Of a DNA stretch of 64,000 bases, positions 26,211 to 35,354 are shown one piece after another. A model generated the notes under the pieces. It saw nothing but the letters and a program-made list of their open reading frames with translations. It ran no database searches and had not been told where the DNA came from. Every line of letters begins with the position of its first letter. The stretch's first letter is position 1. Source of the stretch: Streptomyces bathyalis (lineage in GTDB: Bacteria; Actinomycetota; Actinomycetes; Streptomycetales; Streptomycetaceae); the NCBI RefSeq assembly GCF_015910445.1, contig NZ_CP048882.1, positions 2,976,001 to 3,040,000 of the forward strand. Reading direction: 5' to 3'. A program made the translations under genes and the position numbers.

Positions 26211-27458
26211 ATGCAGTTCTTCCGTCCGCCGTACGGGCAGCTCCGTCCCACCACTGCGCACCGCGTCGCCGCCGTCGCGACCTGTGCGCTGCTGCTCGCC
26301 ACCTCCGTGTCGGCGTGCACTTCGGCCCAGCGCCTCACGACCGGCATGAAGGTGCGCAACTCCGTCGTGAAGCTCGGCGACCAGCCCGCCGCGACCGTCA
26401 TCGTGTCCGTGGACGGATCACCCCGCGAGGCCCGCGAGTTCCTCACCGCACGGGCCGGCGGGAAGCACCGCGCCTCGAAGCAGGCCGCGCACATGCTGGC
26501 TCACGCCGAGTTGACCGTATCGGCGGGTACGGACGACGAGGAGGAGAAGACTCCGCTGAAGGAGATGCCCCAGTCCGACGCCGCGAACGTGGCGGCGGCG
26601 CTGAACTTCGGCGGCAAGGACGTCGCGGCGGTCAAGTCCGTCGAGGACAAGCTGTATCTGCGGGCCAGCCTGCGGGCCCTGGTCAAGCACACCGTCGGCT
26701 CGAAGGACGCGCGCGAGACGGCGTCGGAGATCGTCGCTCTCGCGGACGACCTCCCGCCCACGATGGCGGCGGCCGAGGACGCGCTCAACGGCGAGTGGGT
26801 GCGCGCGGACGCCGAGGCATTCGACGACTTCGCGCGGGTGGCCGTGACGCTCGCGGAACGGGAGCGGGACAAGCAGATCCAGGAGGACAAGAAGAAGGAG
26901 AAGGAGAGGAAGAAGGGCAAGGACGAGAAGGGCGACAAGGGCAAGAAGGACAAAAGGGAAGAAAAGGACCACGGCAGCGAGAGCGACGATGCGAGGCGCA
27001 GCCGCGAGATCCGGGACGCGGTCACCATCGGCTCCGCGCTCGACGGTCAGTCCCAGCGCGAATTCATCAGCGGCGTGCAGGATCTGCTGCGCAAGCACGC
27101 CGAATTCGAAGCCAAGGGCGAGCGGAGGGGCGCGGAGCACGTACGCATGACGCTGCCCGGGCGCGCGGCGGCGAAGGATCTCGTCGCCGCCCTTCGGCCC
27201 CTGGGCGCCGAGATCGACCCCGCACGCGTACCCGAGGGCGACATCGCGGGAGACCTGTCGATCCGGCGCGGGCAGCTCACCTCGCTCACCCTCGATCTGG
27301 GCCAGTTCACACGGGGCGACGCACACCTGCCTCTGCGCCTGGAGTTCAGCAGTGGCGACGCCGTCGCCGTGACCGCTCCCGGCGGCACCAAGGAGCTCGA
27401 GCCGCAGGACCTGATGGCGACCTGGATGTATGGCGCTCTGGGCACGGAGAAGTTCTGA
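26211..27458 (+). CDS. lipoprotein of unknown function with Lys/Glu-rich segment
   Basis: A 415-residue probable lipoprotein. A signal helix (VAAVATCALLLATSVSA) ends with a lipobox Cys (SVSA-C, about residue 36). Start options are ATG 26211 and ATG 26184; neither has a clear SD. A block from about 222 to 262 is almost entirely Lys, Glu and Asp and likely forms a charged helix or coil. Flanking parts are helical and Ala-rich. I recognise no domain. Neighbours are ubiX upstream and a rhomboid protease 116 bp downstream. Confidence 0.72.
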   Translation: MQFFRPPYGQLRPTTAHRVAAVATCALLLATSVSACTSAQRLTTGMKVRNSVVKLGDQPAATVIVSVDGSPREAREFLTARAGGKHRASKQAAHMLAHAELTVSAGTDDEEEKTPLKEMPQSDAANVAAALNFGGKDVAAVKSVEDKLYLRASLRALVKHTVGSKDARETASEIVALADDLPPTMAAAEDALNGEWVRADAEAFDDFARVAVTLAERERDKQIQEDKKKEKERKKGKDEKGDKGKKDKREEKDHGSESDDARRSREIRDAVTIGSALDGQSQREFISGVQDLLRKHAEFEAKGERRGAEHVRMTLPGRAAAKDLVAALRPLGAEIDPARVPEGDIAGDLSIRRGQLTSLTLDLGQFTRGDAHLPLRLEFSSGDAVAVTAPGGTKELEPQDLMATWMYGALGTEKF

Positions 27459-27574
27459 GGCCATCCTGGAGTTCCTGGACTGCCCGATCCTGGACCTGGA
27501 ACTCCGCGAGCCCACTGCCACGTTCTCAAGGTCACAGGCATCGGCTCCGCGACTGTCTCTCAGGGGGAGACTCG

Positions 27575-28207
27575 ATGGCGTACGGATCAGGCTCCGGCAT
27601 AAACAGCACGAACAGTGACAGATCGCCGCGGCAGGGCGCCAAGCCCGCCGCGAAGCTGATCCTGCTCTGGACGGGGCTGCTGTGGCTCCTCGAAGCCGTC
27701 GACCAGGCGACGGGCAACGCTCTGGACACCTTCGGCATCGTCCCCCGCAGGCAGGGCGAGCTGGTCGACGTGATCCCCGCGGCCTTCATGCACTTCGGCT
27801 TCGGCCACCTCATCGCGAACACGGTGCCGCTGCTCGTGCTCGGCTTTCTCGCGGCGCTGCGCGGAACCGGGCGCTTCCTGGCCGTCGCCTTCACGATCAT
27901 CGTGGTGAGCGGGGTCGGCGTGTGGCTCGTCGCGCCCGACGGCAGCAACACGGCGGGTGCCTCCGGCCTGATCTTCGGGCTCTTCGGCTATCTGCTCGTG
28001 CGCGGCTTCGTGGACAGGCGGATCACGGACGTCGCGCTCGGCGGTGTCGTCGCCGTGTTCTACGGCTCGATCCTGTGGGGCGTGCTGCCGACGGAGGCCG
28101 GGATCTCGTGGCAGGGCCACCTCTTCGGCCTGGTCGGCGGCATCGTGGCAGCCTTCATGACCTCGACGGCCCGTGCGGCGGGAGGCGGCAAGCCGGCCTG
28201 GCACTGA
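27575..28207 (+). CDS. rhomboid-family intramembrane serine protease
   Basis: A 210-residue membrane protease. The catalytic Ser is in NTAGASGLIFG (S130) and the catalytic His in SWQGHLFGLVGG (H182). The oxyanion-side HLIAN (H78, N82) is also present. About six helices follow a polar N-terminus, the usual minimal rhomboid size. The ATG has GGGGGAG 6 nt upstream. Substrates are unknown. The neighbouring lipoprotein is one possible client, but this is speculation. Confidence 0.88.
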   Translation: MAYGSGSGINSTNSDRSPRQGAKPAAKLILLWTGLLWLLEAVDQATGNALDTFGIVPRRQGELVDVIPAAFMHFGFGHLIANTVPLLVLGFLAALRGTGRFLAVAFTIIVVSGVGVWLVAPDGSNTAGASGLIFGLFGYLLVRGFVDRRITDVALGGVVAVFYGSILWGVLPTEAGISWQGHLFGLVGGIVAAFMTSTARAAGGGKPAWH

Positions 28208-28267
28208 CCTGGGCCGTCTCGTTGCCGGCGCAGCACCGCCCGGCCGTACGCGTGCCCGACGGCATGG

Positions 28268-29179
28268 TCAGACGCTCAGGCCCCGCACCGACAGGTCCAG
28301 CAGCGCGCAGACGAACAGCGCGATGCCGATGAACCCGTTGACCGTGAAGAAGGCCCGGTTGAGCCGGGAGAGGTCGCCCGGCCTGACGATGGAGTGCTCG
28401 TAGACGAAGGCGACCGCGACGATCAGCAGGCCCAGCCACCAGAAGACGCCCGCCCCGGTCAGCACCCCGAACCACGCCAGCAGCGCCACCGTGACGACAT
28501 GGCTGCCGCGCGCCCCGTGGAGCGCCGCCGCGATGCCGAACCGCGCCGGGACGGAACGCACCCCGTGCGCACGGTCCGCCGCGACGTCCTGGCAGCCGAA
28601 GATCAGGTCGAAGCCGCCGATCCACACGCCGACCGCGAGGCCCAGCACCACGGCCTCCCACGACCAGGCGCCGGTCACGGCGAGCCAGGCGCCGACCGGC
28701 CCTATCGCCTGGGCGAGTCCGAGGATGGCGTGCGGGAAGTCCGTGAAGCGCTTCCCGTACGGATAGACCACCATCGGCACCACCGCGACGGGCGCCAGCG
28801 CCAGGCAGAGCGGGTTGAGCAGGGCGCACGCGCCCAGGAAGACCGCGACCGCGACCAGCGCACCCGTCCACGCGGACCGCACCGAGAGCGCACCGGTGAC
28901 GAGTTCGCGTCCGGCGGTGCGGGGATTGCGTGCGTCGATCTCCCGGTCGATGATCCGGTTCGCGGCCATGGCGAAGGTGCGCATCCCCACCATGGCGACG
29001 GTGATGAGCAGCAGCTCCCGCCACTGGACAGCACCGCTCCCGCGGAACATCGCCGTGAGCGCCGCGATGTAGGCGAATGGCAGCGCGAAGACGGAGTGCT
29101 CGATCATCACCAGCCGCAGGAAGGCCTTCACGCCTCCGCGCGGCGGGCTGACATCGGCCCGTGCGCCGTCGCCGGTCAC
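28268..29179 (-). CDS. mqnP: MqnP-type UbiA prenyltransferase
   Basis: A 303-residue membrane prenyltransferase of the UbiA family. The two Asp-rich magnesium sites are NRIIDREIDARNPRT and FDLIFGCQDVAADRAHG, as in 4-hydroxybenzoate-type enzymes. About eight to nine helices cover the rest. In the futalosine pathway it attaches the polyprenyl chain to the naphthoate ring. The GTG start at 29179 lies 11 bp after the ubiD stop, so it is probably translated from the same mRNA. The longer upstream frame overlaps ubiD and is rejected. Confidence 0.88.
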   Translation of the reverse strand: MTGDGARADVSPPRGGVKAFLRLVMIEHSVFALPFAYIAALTAMFRGSGAVQWRELLLITVAMVGMRTFAMAANRIIDREIDARNPRTAGRELVTGALSVRSAWTGALVAVAVFLGACALLNPLCLALAPVAVVPMVVYPYGKRFTDFPHAILGLAQAIGPVGAWLAVTGAWSWEAVVLGLAVGVWIGGFDLIFGCQDVAADRAHGVRSVPARFGIAAALHGARGSHVVTVALLAWFGVLTGAGVFWWLGLLIVAVAFVYEHSIVRPGDLSRLNRAFFTVNGFIGIALFVCALLDLSVRGLSV

Positions 29180-29190
29180 GGCATCGCCGC

Positions 29191-30642
29191 TCAAAGCCCG
29201 TACTCCTTCCAGCGCTCGGTGACGAGCCGCGCGACGTCCGGATCGGACTCGATGGCGTGCGGCCAGCCGCCGTCGCGCGTGTAGCCCTCCTCCGGCAGCT
29301 TCGTGGTCGCGTCGACGCCGGCCTTGCCGCCCCAGAACTGCTGGTACGAGGCGTGGTCGAGGTGGTCCACCGGCCCCTCGACGACCGTCAGGTCGCGGGA
29401 GTAGTCGACGTTCCCGAGGGCCCGCCACGCCACCTCGTGCAGATCACGCACGTTGCACTCCGCGTCGACGACGACGATCAGCTTCTCCAGGGAGAGCATG
29501 TGTGCACCCCAGATGGCGTGCATGACCTTCTGGGCGTGCTTCGGGTACTTCTTGTCGATGGAGACGATCATGCAGTTGTGGAAGCCGCCGGCCTCGGGCA
29601 GGTGGTAGTCCACGATGTCCGGGACGATGATCTTCAGCAGCGGCAGGAAGAACCGCTCCGTTGCGCGCCCCAGCGGCCCGTCCTCCGTCGGCGGCCTGCC
29701 CACCACGATCGACTGGAAGACCGGGCGCTTGCGCATCGTCACGCAGTCGATCGTCAGCGCGGGGAAGTCCTCCTGCGGCGTGTAGAAGCCGGTGTGGTCG
29801 CCGAACGGCCCCTCGGGCAGCGTCTTTCCGGGCTCCAGCCAGCCCTCCAGCACCACTTCCGCGTGGGCGGGCACCTGGAGCGGCACGGTCCTGCAGTCGG
29901 TCATCTCGACGCGCTTGCCCTGCGTGAAGCCCGCGAAGAGGTATTCGTCGATGTCGCCGGGCAGCGGAGCCGTCGAGGCGTACGTCACGGCGGGCGGGCA
30001 GCCGAAGGCGATGGCGACCGGCAGCTTCTCGCCGCGCCGCGCGGCGACCTGGTAGTGGTTCCGGCTGTCCTTGTGGATCTGCCAGTGCATTCCGATGGTG
30101 CGGCGGTCGTGGCGCTGGAGGCGGTACAGGCCGAGGTTGCGCACGCCCGTCTCGGGGTGCTTGGTGTGCGTCAGACCGAGGTTGAAGAAGGAGCCGCCGT
30201 CCTCGGGCCAGGTGAACAGCGCGGGCAGCGCCTCCAGGTCGACGTCGTCGCCCTCGAGGACCACCTCCTGGACGGGTGCGCCCTTCACCTTCTTCGGCGG
30301 TACGTGCGTCATCGCGCCGAGCTTGCCGAACGCCTCCCGCATCCCGACGAAGCCCTGCGGCAGTTCGGGCTTGAGCAGCCCGCCGATCTTCTCGCTGATC
30401 TCGTCGTACGACTCGAGGCCGAGGGCCTTCAGCAGGCGGCGGTCCGTCCCGAAGACGTTCATCGCCAGTGGAAGGGAGGAGCCCTTCACGTTCTCGAACA
30501 GCAGCGCGGGTCCGCCGGACTTCTGAACCCGGTCGACGATCTCACCGATCTCGAGGTACGGATCGACCTCTGCCTTGATCCGCTTCAGGTCCCGGTCACG
30601 CTCCAGCGCCCGCAGCAGCGAGCGGAGATCGTCGTATGCCAT
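29191..30642 (-). CDS. ubiD: UbiD-family decarboxylase (menaquinone, futalosine pathway)
   Basis: A 483-residue prenyl-FMN-dependent decarboxylase. Family marks include NVFGTDRRLLKALG, LQRHDRRTIGMHWQIHKDSR, PEGPFGDHTGFYTPQ and the segment GGFHNCMIVSIDKKYPKHAQ. It should decarboxylate the naphthoate ring late in menaquinone synthesis, together with UbiX-made cofactor. The ATG at 30642 has no SD. GATACT lies 7 nt upstream on the minus strand, so a leaderless transcript is likely. Confidence 0.92.
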   Translation of the reverse strand: MAYDDLRSLLRALERDRDLKRIKAEVDPYLEIGEIVDRVQKSGGPALLFENVKGSSLPLAMNVFGTDRRLLKALGLESYDEISEKIGGLLKPELPQGFVGMREAFGKLGAMTHVPPKKVKGAPVQEVVLEGDDVDLEALPALFTWPEDGGSFFNLGLTHTKHPETGVRNLGLYRLQRHDRRTIGMHWQIHKDSRNHYQVAARRGEKLPVAIAFGCPPAVTYASTAPLPGDIDEYLFAGFTQGKRVEMTDCRTVPLQVPAHAEVVLEGWLEPGKTLPEGPFGDHTGFYTPQEDFPALTIDCVTMRKRPVFQSIVVGRPPTEDGPLGRATERFFLPLLKIIVPDIVDYHLPEAGGFHNCMIVSIDKKYPKHAQKVMHAIWGAHMLSLEKLIVVVDAECNVRDLHEVAWRALGNVDYSRDLTVVEGPVDHLDHASYQQFWGGKAGVDATTKLPEEGYTRDGGWPHAIESDPDVARLVTERWKEYGL

Positions 30643-30649
30643 GCGCCCC

Positions 30650-30655
30650 AGTATC
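30650..30655 (-). promoter_or_regulatory. -10 box of the ubiD-mqnP transcript
   Basis: On the minus strand GATACT precedes the ubiD ATG by 7 nt with no SD between them. This predicts a leaderless mRNA for ubiD and mqnP. Confidence 0.45.
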
Positions 30656-30862
30656 CGGTATGGGTCCCCCCGCTTCACCGGCCGCCCCCGGGCCCTTCCG
30701 GACACCGTTACGCTGGCTTACGTACGCACGGCGCGCAAGCCGTGGCACGTGCTCCCGCGCGAACGCGAACGCGGACGCACAAACGAAGACAAGCAAGACG
30801 AACCGCACAAACCGCACTTCCGGCCCACCGTGCCGAGTCGGCTCGCCTAGGGGGCGTCCCAC

Positions 30863-31408
30863 ATGCTCAGGTATCTGCCGTTCCTTCTCGTCCTGGCGGT
30901 GTGGATCTACGCCTTCATCGACTGCCTCAATACTCCTGAGAAGGAAGTACGGAAGCTGCCGAAGGTGGTGTGGGTCATCATCATCCTGCTCTTCGGGCAG
31001 GTGCTGCTGGGCCCCGTCGCATGGTTCGTCGTCGGACGGCCGCGCAGGAACGCACCGTACGGTGCGACGCGTCCCGACGAGCGCCGCTGGGTCGCGCCGG
31101 ACGACAACCCCGAGTTCCTCAAGTCCATCAAGGGCGGTTCGCAGCCCGGTGGATCGCAGGACGACGGCGAGGCCGGCGACGAGCGGAAGGTCACGGGCGG
31201 CACGGGCGGAGCCGACGCCCGCCCGGGCTCCGGCGAGGGCGGCGTCACGGACGGCACGGAGGGCGGCACGGGCAGCACGGACGAGGCAGGGCACGAGCCG
31301 CGTCCCGGGGCCGAGCCGCAGGAGGCCGAACTGCGCCGCCGCGACGAGGAGTCGAGGCGGCGCGACAACGGCCAGGGCGGTCCGGACGAGACCCCGCCGA
31401 AGAGCTGA
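30863..31408 (+). CDS. PLDc_N-domain membrane protein
   Basis: A 181-residue protein. The first 60 residues are the two-helix PLDc_N domain (MLRYLPFLLVLAVWIYAFIDC, then KVVWVIIILLFGQVLLGPVAWFVVG and RPRR). No phospholipase D HKD motif follows. The remainder is a polar Gly/Glu/Asp-rich tail, likely disordered. Such proteins are common in actinobacteria with unknown role. It is divergent from ubiD, with 220 bp between starts. Confidence 0.82.
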   Translation: MLRYLPFLLVLAVWIYAFIDCLNTPEKEVRKLPKVVWVIIILLFGQVLLGPVAWFVVGRPRRNAPYGATRPDERRWVAPDDNPEFLKSIKGGSQPGGSQDDGEAGDERKVTGGTGGADARPGSGEGGVTDGTEGGTGSTDEAGHEPRPGAEPQEAELRRRDEESRRRDNGQGGPDETPPKS

Positions 31409-31492
31409 GCACCGAGGAGGTCCGTACCCCAGCGGGCGCCCGGAACCCCGCGGACGGGGCGTGGACGGGCGGGACGAACGGGTCCCGGTTCC

Positions 31493-32638
31493 TCAGCCGA
31501 CGCCCGCGTACGAGTGCTTGCCGTTGAAGAAGATGTTCACGCCGTAGTAGTTGAACAGGAAGCACGCGAAGGCGATCAGCGCCAGGTAGGCGGCCTTGCG
31601 GCCCTTCCAGCCGGCGGTCGCTCGTGCGTGCAGGTAGCACGCGTAGGCGACCCACGTGATGAACGACCAGACCTCCTTGGGGTCCCAGCCCCAGTAGCGG
31701 CCCCAAGCGTCGCCCGCCCAGATGGCCCCGGCGACGATGGTGAAGGTCCAGAACGGGAAGACGGCCGCGTTGATGCGGTAGGCGAACTTGTCGAGCGAGG
31801 CCGAGGACGGCAGCCGCTCCAGGACCGACGTGGCGAAGCCGCCCGGGGTGCCGCCGCTCAGCAGCTTCGTCTCGTACCGGTCCCGGAAGAGGTAGAGCGC
31901 CGTCGAGACGAAGCCGAGGTAGAACAGCGCGCCGCAGGTGATCGCCAGCGAGACGTGGATCCACAGCCAGTACGAGTGCAGCGCGGGCACGAGCTGGTCG
32001 CTCTCGGTGTACAGCACCGTCACGGCCAGGCCGAGGTCGAGCAGGACGGTCGCCACCAGCGGAAGCCCGATCCAGCGGACGTTCTTCTTCGCGACGAGGA
32101 AGGCGAGGTAGGCGCCGACGGCGACCATGGAGAAGGCCGTCGAGAACTCGTACATGTTGCCCCACGGGGCACGCTGCACCGAGAGCGAGCGGGCCAGCAC
32201 GCCCGCGACGTGCAGCAGGAACGCGAGGGTCGTCAGGGAGACCGCGATCCGGCCGTACAGGTCGCCCTGTTCGTCGCCGGCGGCGGCACCGGGGCCGTCC
32301 GGCAGTTCGCCGCGGCGGCCCGCGGAGGAGCGGACGACGACCTTGGGACGCGGACGCTCCAGCACCGACGTGCCGCCGGCCGCCGCGCCCTTCGCCGCCG
32401 AGGACTTCCCGGTGGCCGCACCCGCTTCCGAACCGGCGGCGTCCTCGCCCTTCTCCCCCTCCTTCTCGCGGCCGGGGCTCAGCGCGGCAGCCGTACGTGC
32501 CACCTTGCTTCGGCTGCCGAAGACCCATTCGGCGATGTGCGCGACGAAGGCCAGGGTGTAGACGGCCATCGCCGAATAGATCAGGTAGTTGCTGATCTCG
32601 GCGAGATTCTCGTTCGTTCCGGCAGCGGCGATGTTCAC
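31493..32638 (-). CDS. ccsB: CcsB/ResC cytochrome c biogenesis protein
   Basis: A 381-residue polytopic protein of System II cytochrome c maturation. With ResB it moves heme across the membrane and attaches it to apocytochrome. The heme-handling tryptophan-rich motif is WGRYWGWDPKEVWSFITW. Conserved His residues are in the PALHSYWLWIHVSLAI segment. An 80-residue hydrophilic Ala/Gly/Lys-rich loop (about 45-125) separates helix one from the core. The ATG overlaps the resB stop by 4 nt. Confidence 0.93.
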   Translation of the reverse strand: MNIAAAGTNENLAEISNYLIYSAMAVYTLAFVAHIAEWVFGSRSKVARTAAALSPGREKEGEKGEDAAGSEAGAATGKSSAAKGAAAGGTSVLERPRPKVVVRSSAGRRGELPDGPGAAAGDEQGDLYGRIAVSLTTLAFLLHVAGVLARSLSVQRAPWGNMYEFSTAFSMVAVGAYLAFLVAKKNVRWIGLPLVATVLLDLGLAVTVLYTESDQLVPALHSYWLWIHVSLAITCGALFYLGFVSTALYLFRDRYETKLLSGGTPGGFATSVLERLPSSASLDKFAYRINAAVFPFWTFTIVAGAIWAGDAWGRYWGWDPKEVWSFITWVAYACYLHARATAGWKGRKAAYLALIAFACFLFNYYGVNIFFNGKHSYAGVG

Positions 32639-34533
32639 TTGCGGTCTCCTCGCGGCGAGGCTTCGGCGCCGTCCTCGGCCTTGTCCTTGTCGTCCTTCTG
32701 GTGTTCGTTCTCGGCCTTGTCCTTGTCGTCCTTCTGGTGTTCGTTCTCGGGCTCGTTCCCCGCCTGCGTGTCCCCGTCAGCCGGGGACTCACCGGCCGCG
32801 GACTCGCCGGCCGGTGGCCCGTCCTGAACGGGCGGGGCCTCCGCCTGCATGGCGTACGCCAAGTCGCCCAGCTCCTCGGGGAGTCTGGCCGACTCGCTGC
32901 GCCCGAGCCCGGCCATCTCCACGACCGTACGTCCGTCGGGCCCGGCGACCGCCCGCACCCACACGCGCCGGCGCTGGATGAACAGCGAGCCCGCGAGGCC
33001 GCCGATCGCGGCCAGCGCACCGCCCAGCGCCCAGCCGTTGCCGACCTCGTGGACGATCTGGAACTGGGCCCACTGGCGCACGCCTTCGAACTTCAACTCG
33101 GCGTCGCCGTCCGGCAGTTTCATCGTCTCGCCCGGCAGGATCTTCTTCGCCAGCGGGCTTCCGTCGGCCTTCTTGAACTGCTTCATGCGCTTGGTGTCGA
33201 GCTGGTAGACGCTCTGCGCGGCTCCGAACTCCATCCCGAGATCGCCGTGGTAGGCGGTGAGGAAGAGCACCGGATACTTCAGGGACGGCGACTGCGAGAA
33301 CATCGTGCCCGTCCCCGAGCCGCCGAAGGTCGGCACGAAGAAGCCCTGGAAGCCGAGTTGGTCCTTGCGGCCCTTTGCGTTCCGGTAGTCGGTGACCTTG
33401 ACGACCCCGGAGGAGGTGAGGTTGCCGTCCTGCGGGAGGAAGGCGACGGGGCCGCGGTACGCGGTCCGGCCCTCGCCGTCCTTGACGGAGACGACGGGTG
33501 CGTAGCCGTTGCCGTTCAGGAAGACCTTCGAATCGCCGATCTGCAGCGGGTGGTTGACCTTGATCGAGTCCTGCTTCTCCTTGCCGTCGGCGCCCTTCCA
33601 GTACGAGACGTCCGCGCGGTAGCTGCGTGCGGTGCCCTTCTGCGGACCGGACTCCTCGTACGTGGCGTGGAAGTCCTTGAGGCTGAAGCCGAACGACTCC
33701 AGGTCGTCCGGCTCGAACAGGGACCCGGACTTGAAGTCGTCGTACTGCGGCAGGGTGTTGGAGAAGCCGTCGCCCTTGACGATCAGCTTGCCGCCGTCGG
33801 ACTTCCACAACTGGCCGGCGGCGAACGCCAGCAGCAGCACGATCAGGGCGATGTGGAAGAGGAGGTTGCCCGCCTCGCGCAGATAGCCCTTCTCCGAGGC
33901 GACGGCGTCACCCTCGCGCTCGACGCGGAAGCGCCGCCCCGCCAGCAACTTCCTGGCCCCGCCGAGCACTTCGTCCGGGGCGGCGTCCGTGTGCCAGGTC
34001 GTGTAGGCCGGCATCCTCTCCAGGCGGCGCGGCGCGCGGGGCGGCCTGCTGCGCAGCTGTCCCACGAACTGCCAGGTGCGGGGGACGATGCAGCCGGCGA
34101 GCGAGACGAAGAGCAGGATGTAGATCGCCGAGAACCAGACCGACGTGTAGACGTCGAAGAGCTGGAGCTTCTCGTAGACGGGCGAGAGCACGTCGTGCTT
34201 CTTCTGGAAGTCCTCGACCTTGACCCTGTCGACGTTGCTCTGCGGGATCACCGAGCCGGGGATCGCCGCGAGGGAGAGCAGGAAGAGAAGGATCAGCGCG
34301 ACACGCATGGAGGTCAGCTGCCGCCAGAACCAGCGCGCCCAGCCGATGACGCCGATCGAGGGGACGTTGAGCTTCTCCTCGCCGGGCGCGGTGGACAGCG
34401 AGGAGAGCTGGGACTCGGCCTCCTGCGCGAGCCGCGCCTCCTCCGAGGCCGGGCCCCCGGCGGCGGGGTTGCCGTTCCCGCCGCCTGTGCCGGCTCCGGC
34501 GGCGGTGTCCGATCCGGTGTCCGTCGTACGCAT
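32635..34533 (-). CDS. resB: ResB cytochrome c biogenesis protein
   Basis: A 632-residue membrane protein, partner of CcsB. An N-terminal polar region (about 60 residues) is followed by helices (MRVALILLFLLSLAAIPGSVIPQ, VWFSAIYILLFVSLAGCIVPR, LLFHIALIVLLLAFAAGQLWK), a large extracytoplasmic beta-rich domain, and a final helix (GWALGGALAAIGGLAGSLFI). The C-terminal tail ends in two perfect tandem copies of a 12-residue acidic/basic unit (NEHQKDDKDKAE) from a 36-bp DNA repeat. It starts 1 bp after the ccdA stop and belongs to the ccdA-resB-ccsB run. Confidence 0.93.
   Translation of the reverse strand: MRTTDTGSDTAAGAGTGGGNGNPAAGGPASEEARLAQEAESQLSSLSTAPGEEKLNVPSIGVIGWARWFWRQLTSMRVALILLFLLSLAAIPGSVIPQSNVDRVKVEDFQKKHDVLSPVYEKLQLFDVYTSVWFSAIYILLFVSLAGCIVPRTWQFVGQLRSRPPRAPRRLERMPAYTTWHTDAAPDEVLGGARKLLAGRRFRVEREGDAVASEKGYLREAGNLLFHIALIVLLLAFAAGQLWKSDGGKLIVKGDGFSNTLPQYDDFKSGSLFEPDDLESFGFSLKDFHATYEESGPQKGTARSYRADVSYWKGADGKEKQDSIKVNHPLQIGDSKVFLNGNGYAPVVSVKDGEGRTAYRGPVAFLPQDGNLTSSGVVKVTDYRNAKGRKDQLGFQGFFVPTFGGSGTGTMFSQSPSLKYPVLFLTAYHGDLGMEFGAAQSVYQLDTKRMKQFKKADGSPLAKKILPGETMKLPDGDAELKFEGVRQWAQFQIVHEVGNGWALGGALAAIGGLAGSLFIQRRRVWVRAVAGPDGRTVVEMAGLGRSESARLPEELGDLAYAMQAEAPPVQDGPPAGESAAGESPADGDTQAGNEPENEHQKDDKDKAENEHQKDDKDKAEDGAEASPRGDRK
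32675..32746. repeat. 36-bp perfect tandem duplication in resB
   Basis: The unit beginning tcggccttgtccttgtcgtc occurs twice head to tail (32675-32710 and 32711-32746) with no differences. It keeps the resB frame and lengthens its hydrophilic C-terminal tail by 12 residues per copy. Perfect identity suggests a recent slippage event. Confidence 0.9.
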
Positions 34534-34534
34534 C

Positions 34535-35347
34535 TCAGATTCCCACGGTGTAGTCGGACGACCAGACTTGAAGGTCGTACACGATCCGGTCCCAGACCCC
34601 GGTGACGAGCAGCAGGCCGACCGCGACGAGCATCACGCCGCCGGCCCGCATCACCCACGCATAGTGCCGCTTCACCCAGCCGAAGGCACCCAGCGTGCGG
34701 CGGAAGGCGACGGCGGCGACGACGAACGGCAGCCCCAGCCCGAGGCAGTACGCAACCGTCAGCAGGGCGCCCCGCCCGGCGCTGGCCTCGCTGAACGCCA
34801 GGGTCTGCACGGCGGCGAGGGTCGGCCCGATGCACGGCGTCCAGCCGATGCCGAACAGCACGCCGAGCATGGGCGCGCCCGCGAGGCCGACGGACGGGCG
34901 CCGCTGGATGCGCAGTTCGCGCGAGGTGAGACGGGACAGCGGGCCGAGCGCTCCCATGAACGCGAGCCCCAGCAGGATCGTCAGCGCGCCCAGCACTCTG
35001 GAGATGACCGCCCGGTGCTCCTGCAGCGTCGCGCCGAAGCCCCCGAACAGGGCGCCGCCGGAGACGAAGACCGCGGTGAAGCCGAGGACGAAGAGGCCCG
35101 CCCCGAGGAACATCCGGCCGCGCCTCGCCTGCGCCAGGTCCGTCCCGCTGACGCCGGTCACGTAGCTGAGGTAGCCGGGCACGAGCGGCAGGACGCACGG
35201 GGAGAAGAAGGAGACGAGACCGCCCAGAACGGCCACGGGAACGGCAAGCAGCAGAGCCCCGCTGAGAACCGTGTGGTTCACCTCCGCCGGACCGGCCGCC
35301 AGAGCGGCGCCGGCGGGGGATGCCGCGGCGGTGGCGAGCGCGCTCAT
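34535..35347 (-). CDS. ccdA: CcdA-like thiol-disulfide transport protein
   Basis: A 270-residue inner-membrane protein that passes electrons across the membrane to keep apocytochrome c thiols reduced. The conserved Cys pair is in the FFSPCVLPLVPGYLSYVTG loop (helix 1) and the FGIGWTPCIGPTLAA loop (helix 4), each with its typical Pro. About six to seven helices are seen. It overlaps the thioredoxin region upstream only slightly and is followed by resB. Confidence 0.93.
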   Translation of the reverse strand: MSALATAAASPAGAALAAGPAEVNHTVLSGALLLAVPVAVLGGLVSFFSPCVLPLVPGYLSYVTGVSGTDLAQARRGRMFLGAGLFVLGFTAVFVSGGALFGGFGATLQEHRAVISRVLGALTILLGLAFMGALGPLSRLTSRELRIQRRPSVGLAGAPMLGVLFGIGWTPCIGPTLAAVQTLAFSEASAGRGALLTVAYCLGLGLPFVVAAVAFRRTLGAFGWVKRHYAWVMRAGGVMLVAVGLLLVTGVWDRIVYDLQVWSSDYTVGI

Positions 35348-35354
35348 GCCGGGG

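Noticed and set aside
30863..31408. Phospholipase D
   Set aside because: Only the short PLDc_N membrane domain is present; the HKD catalytic motifs are missing.
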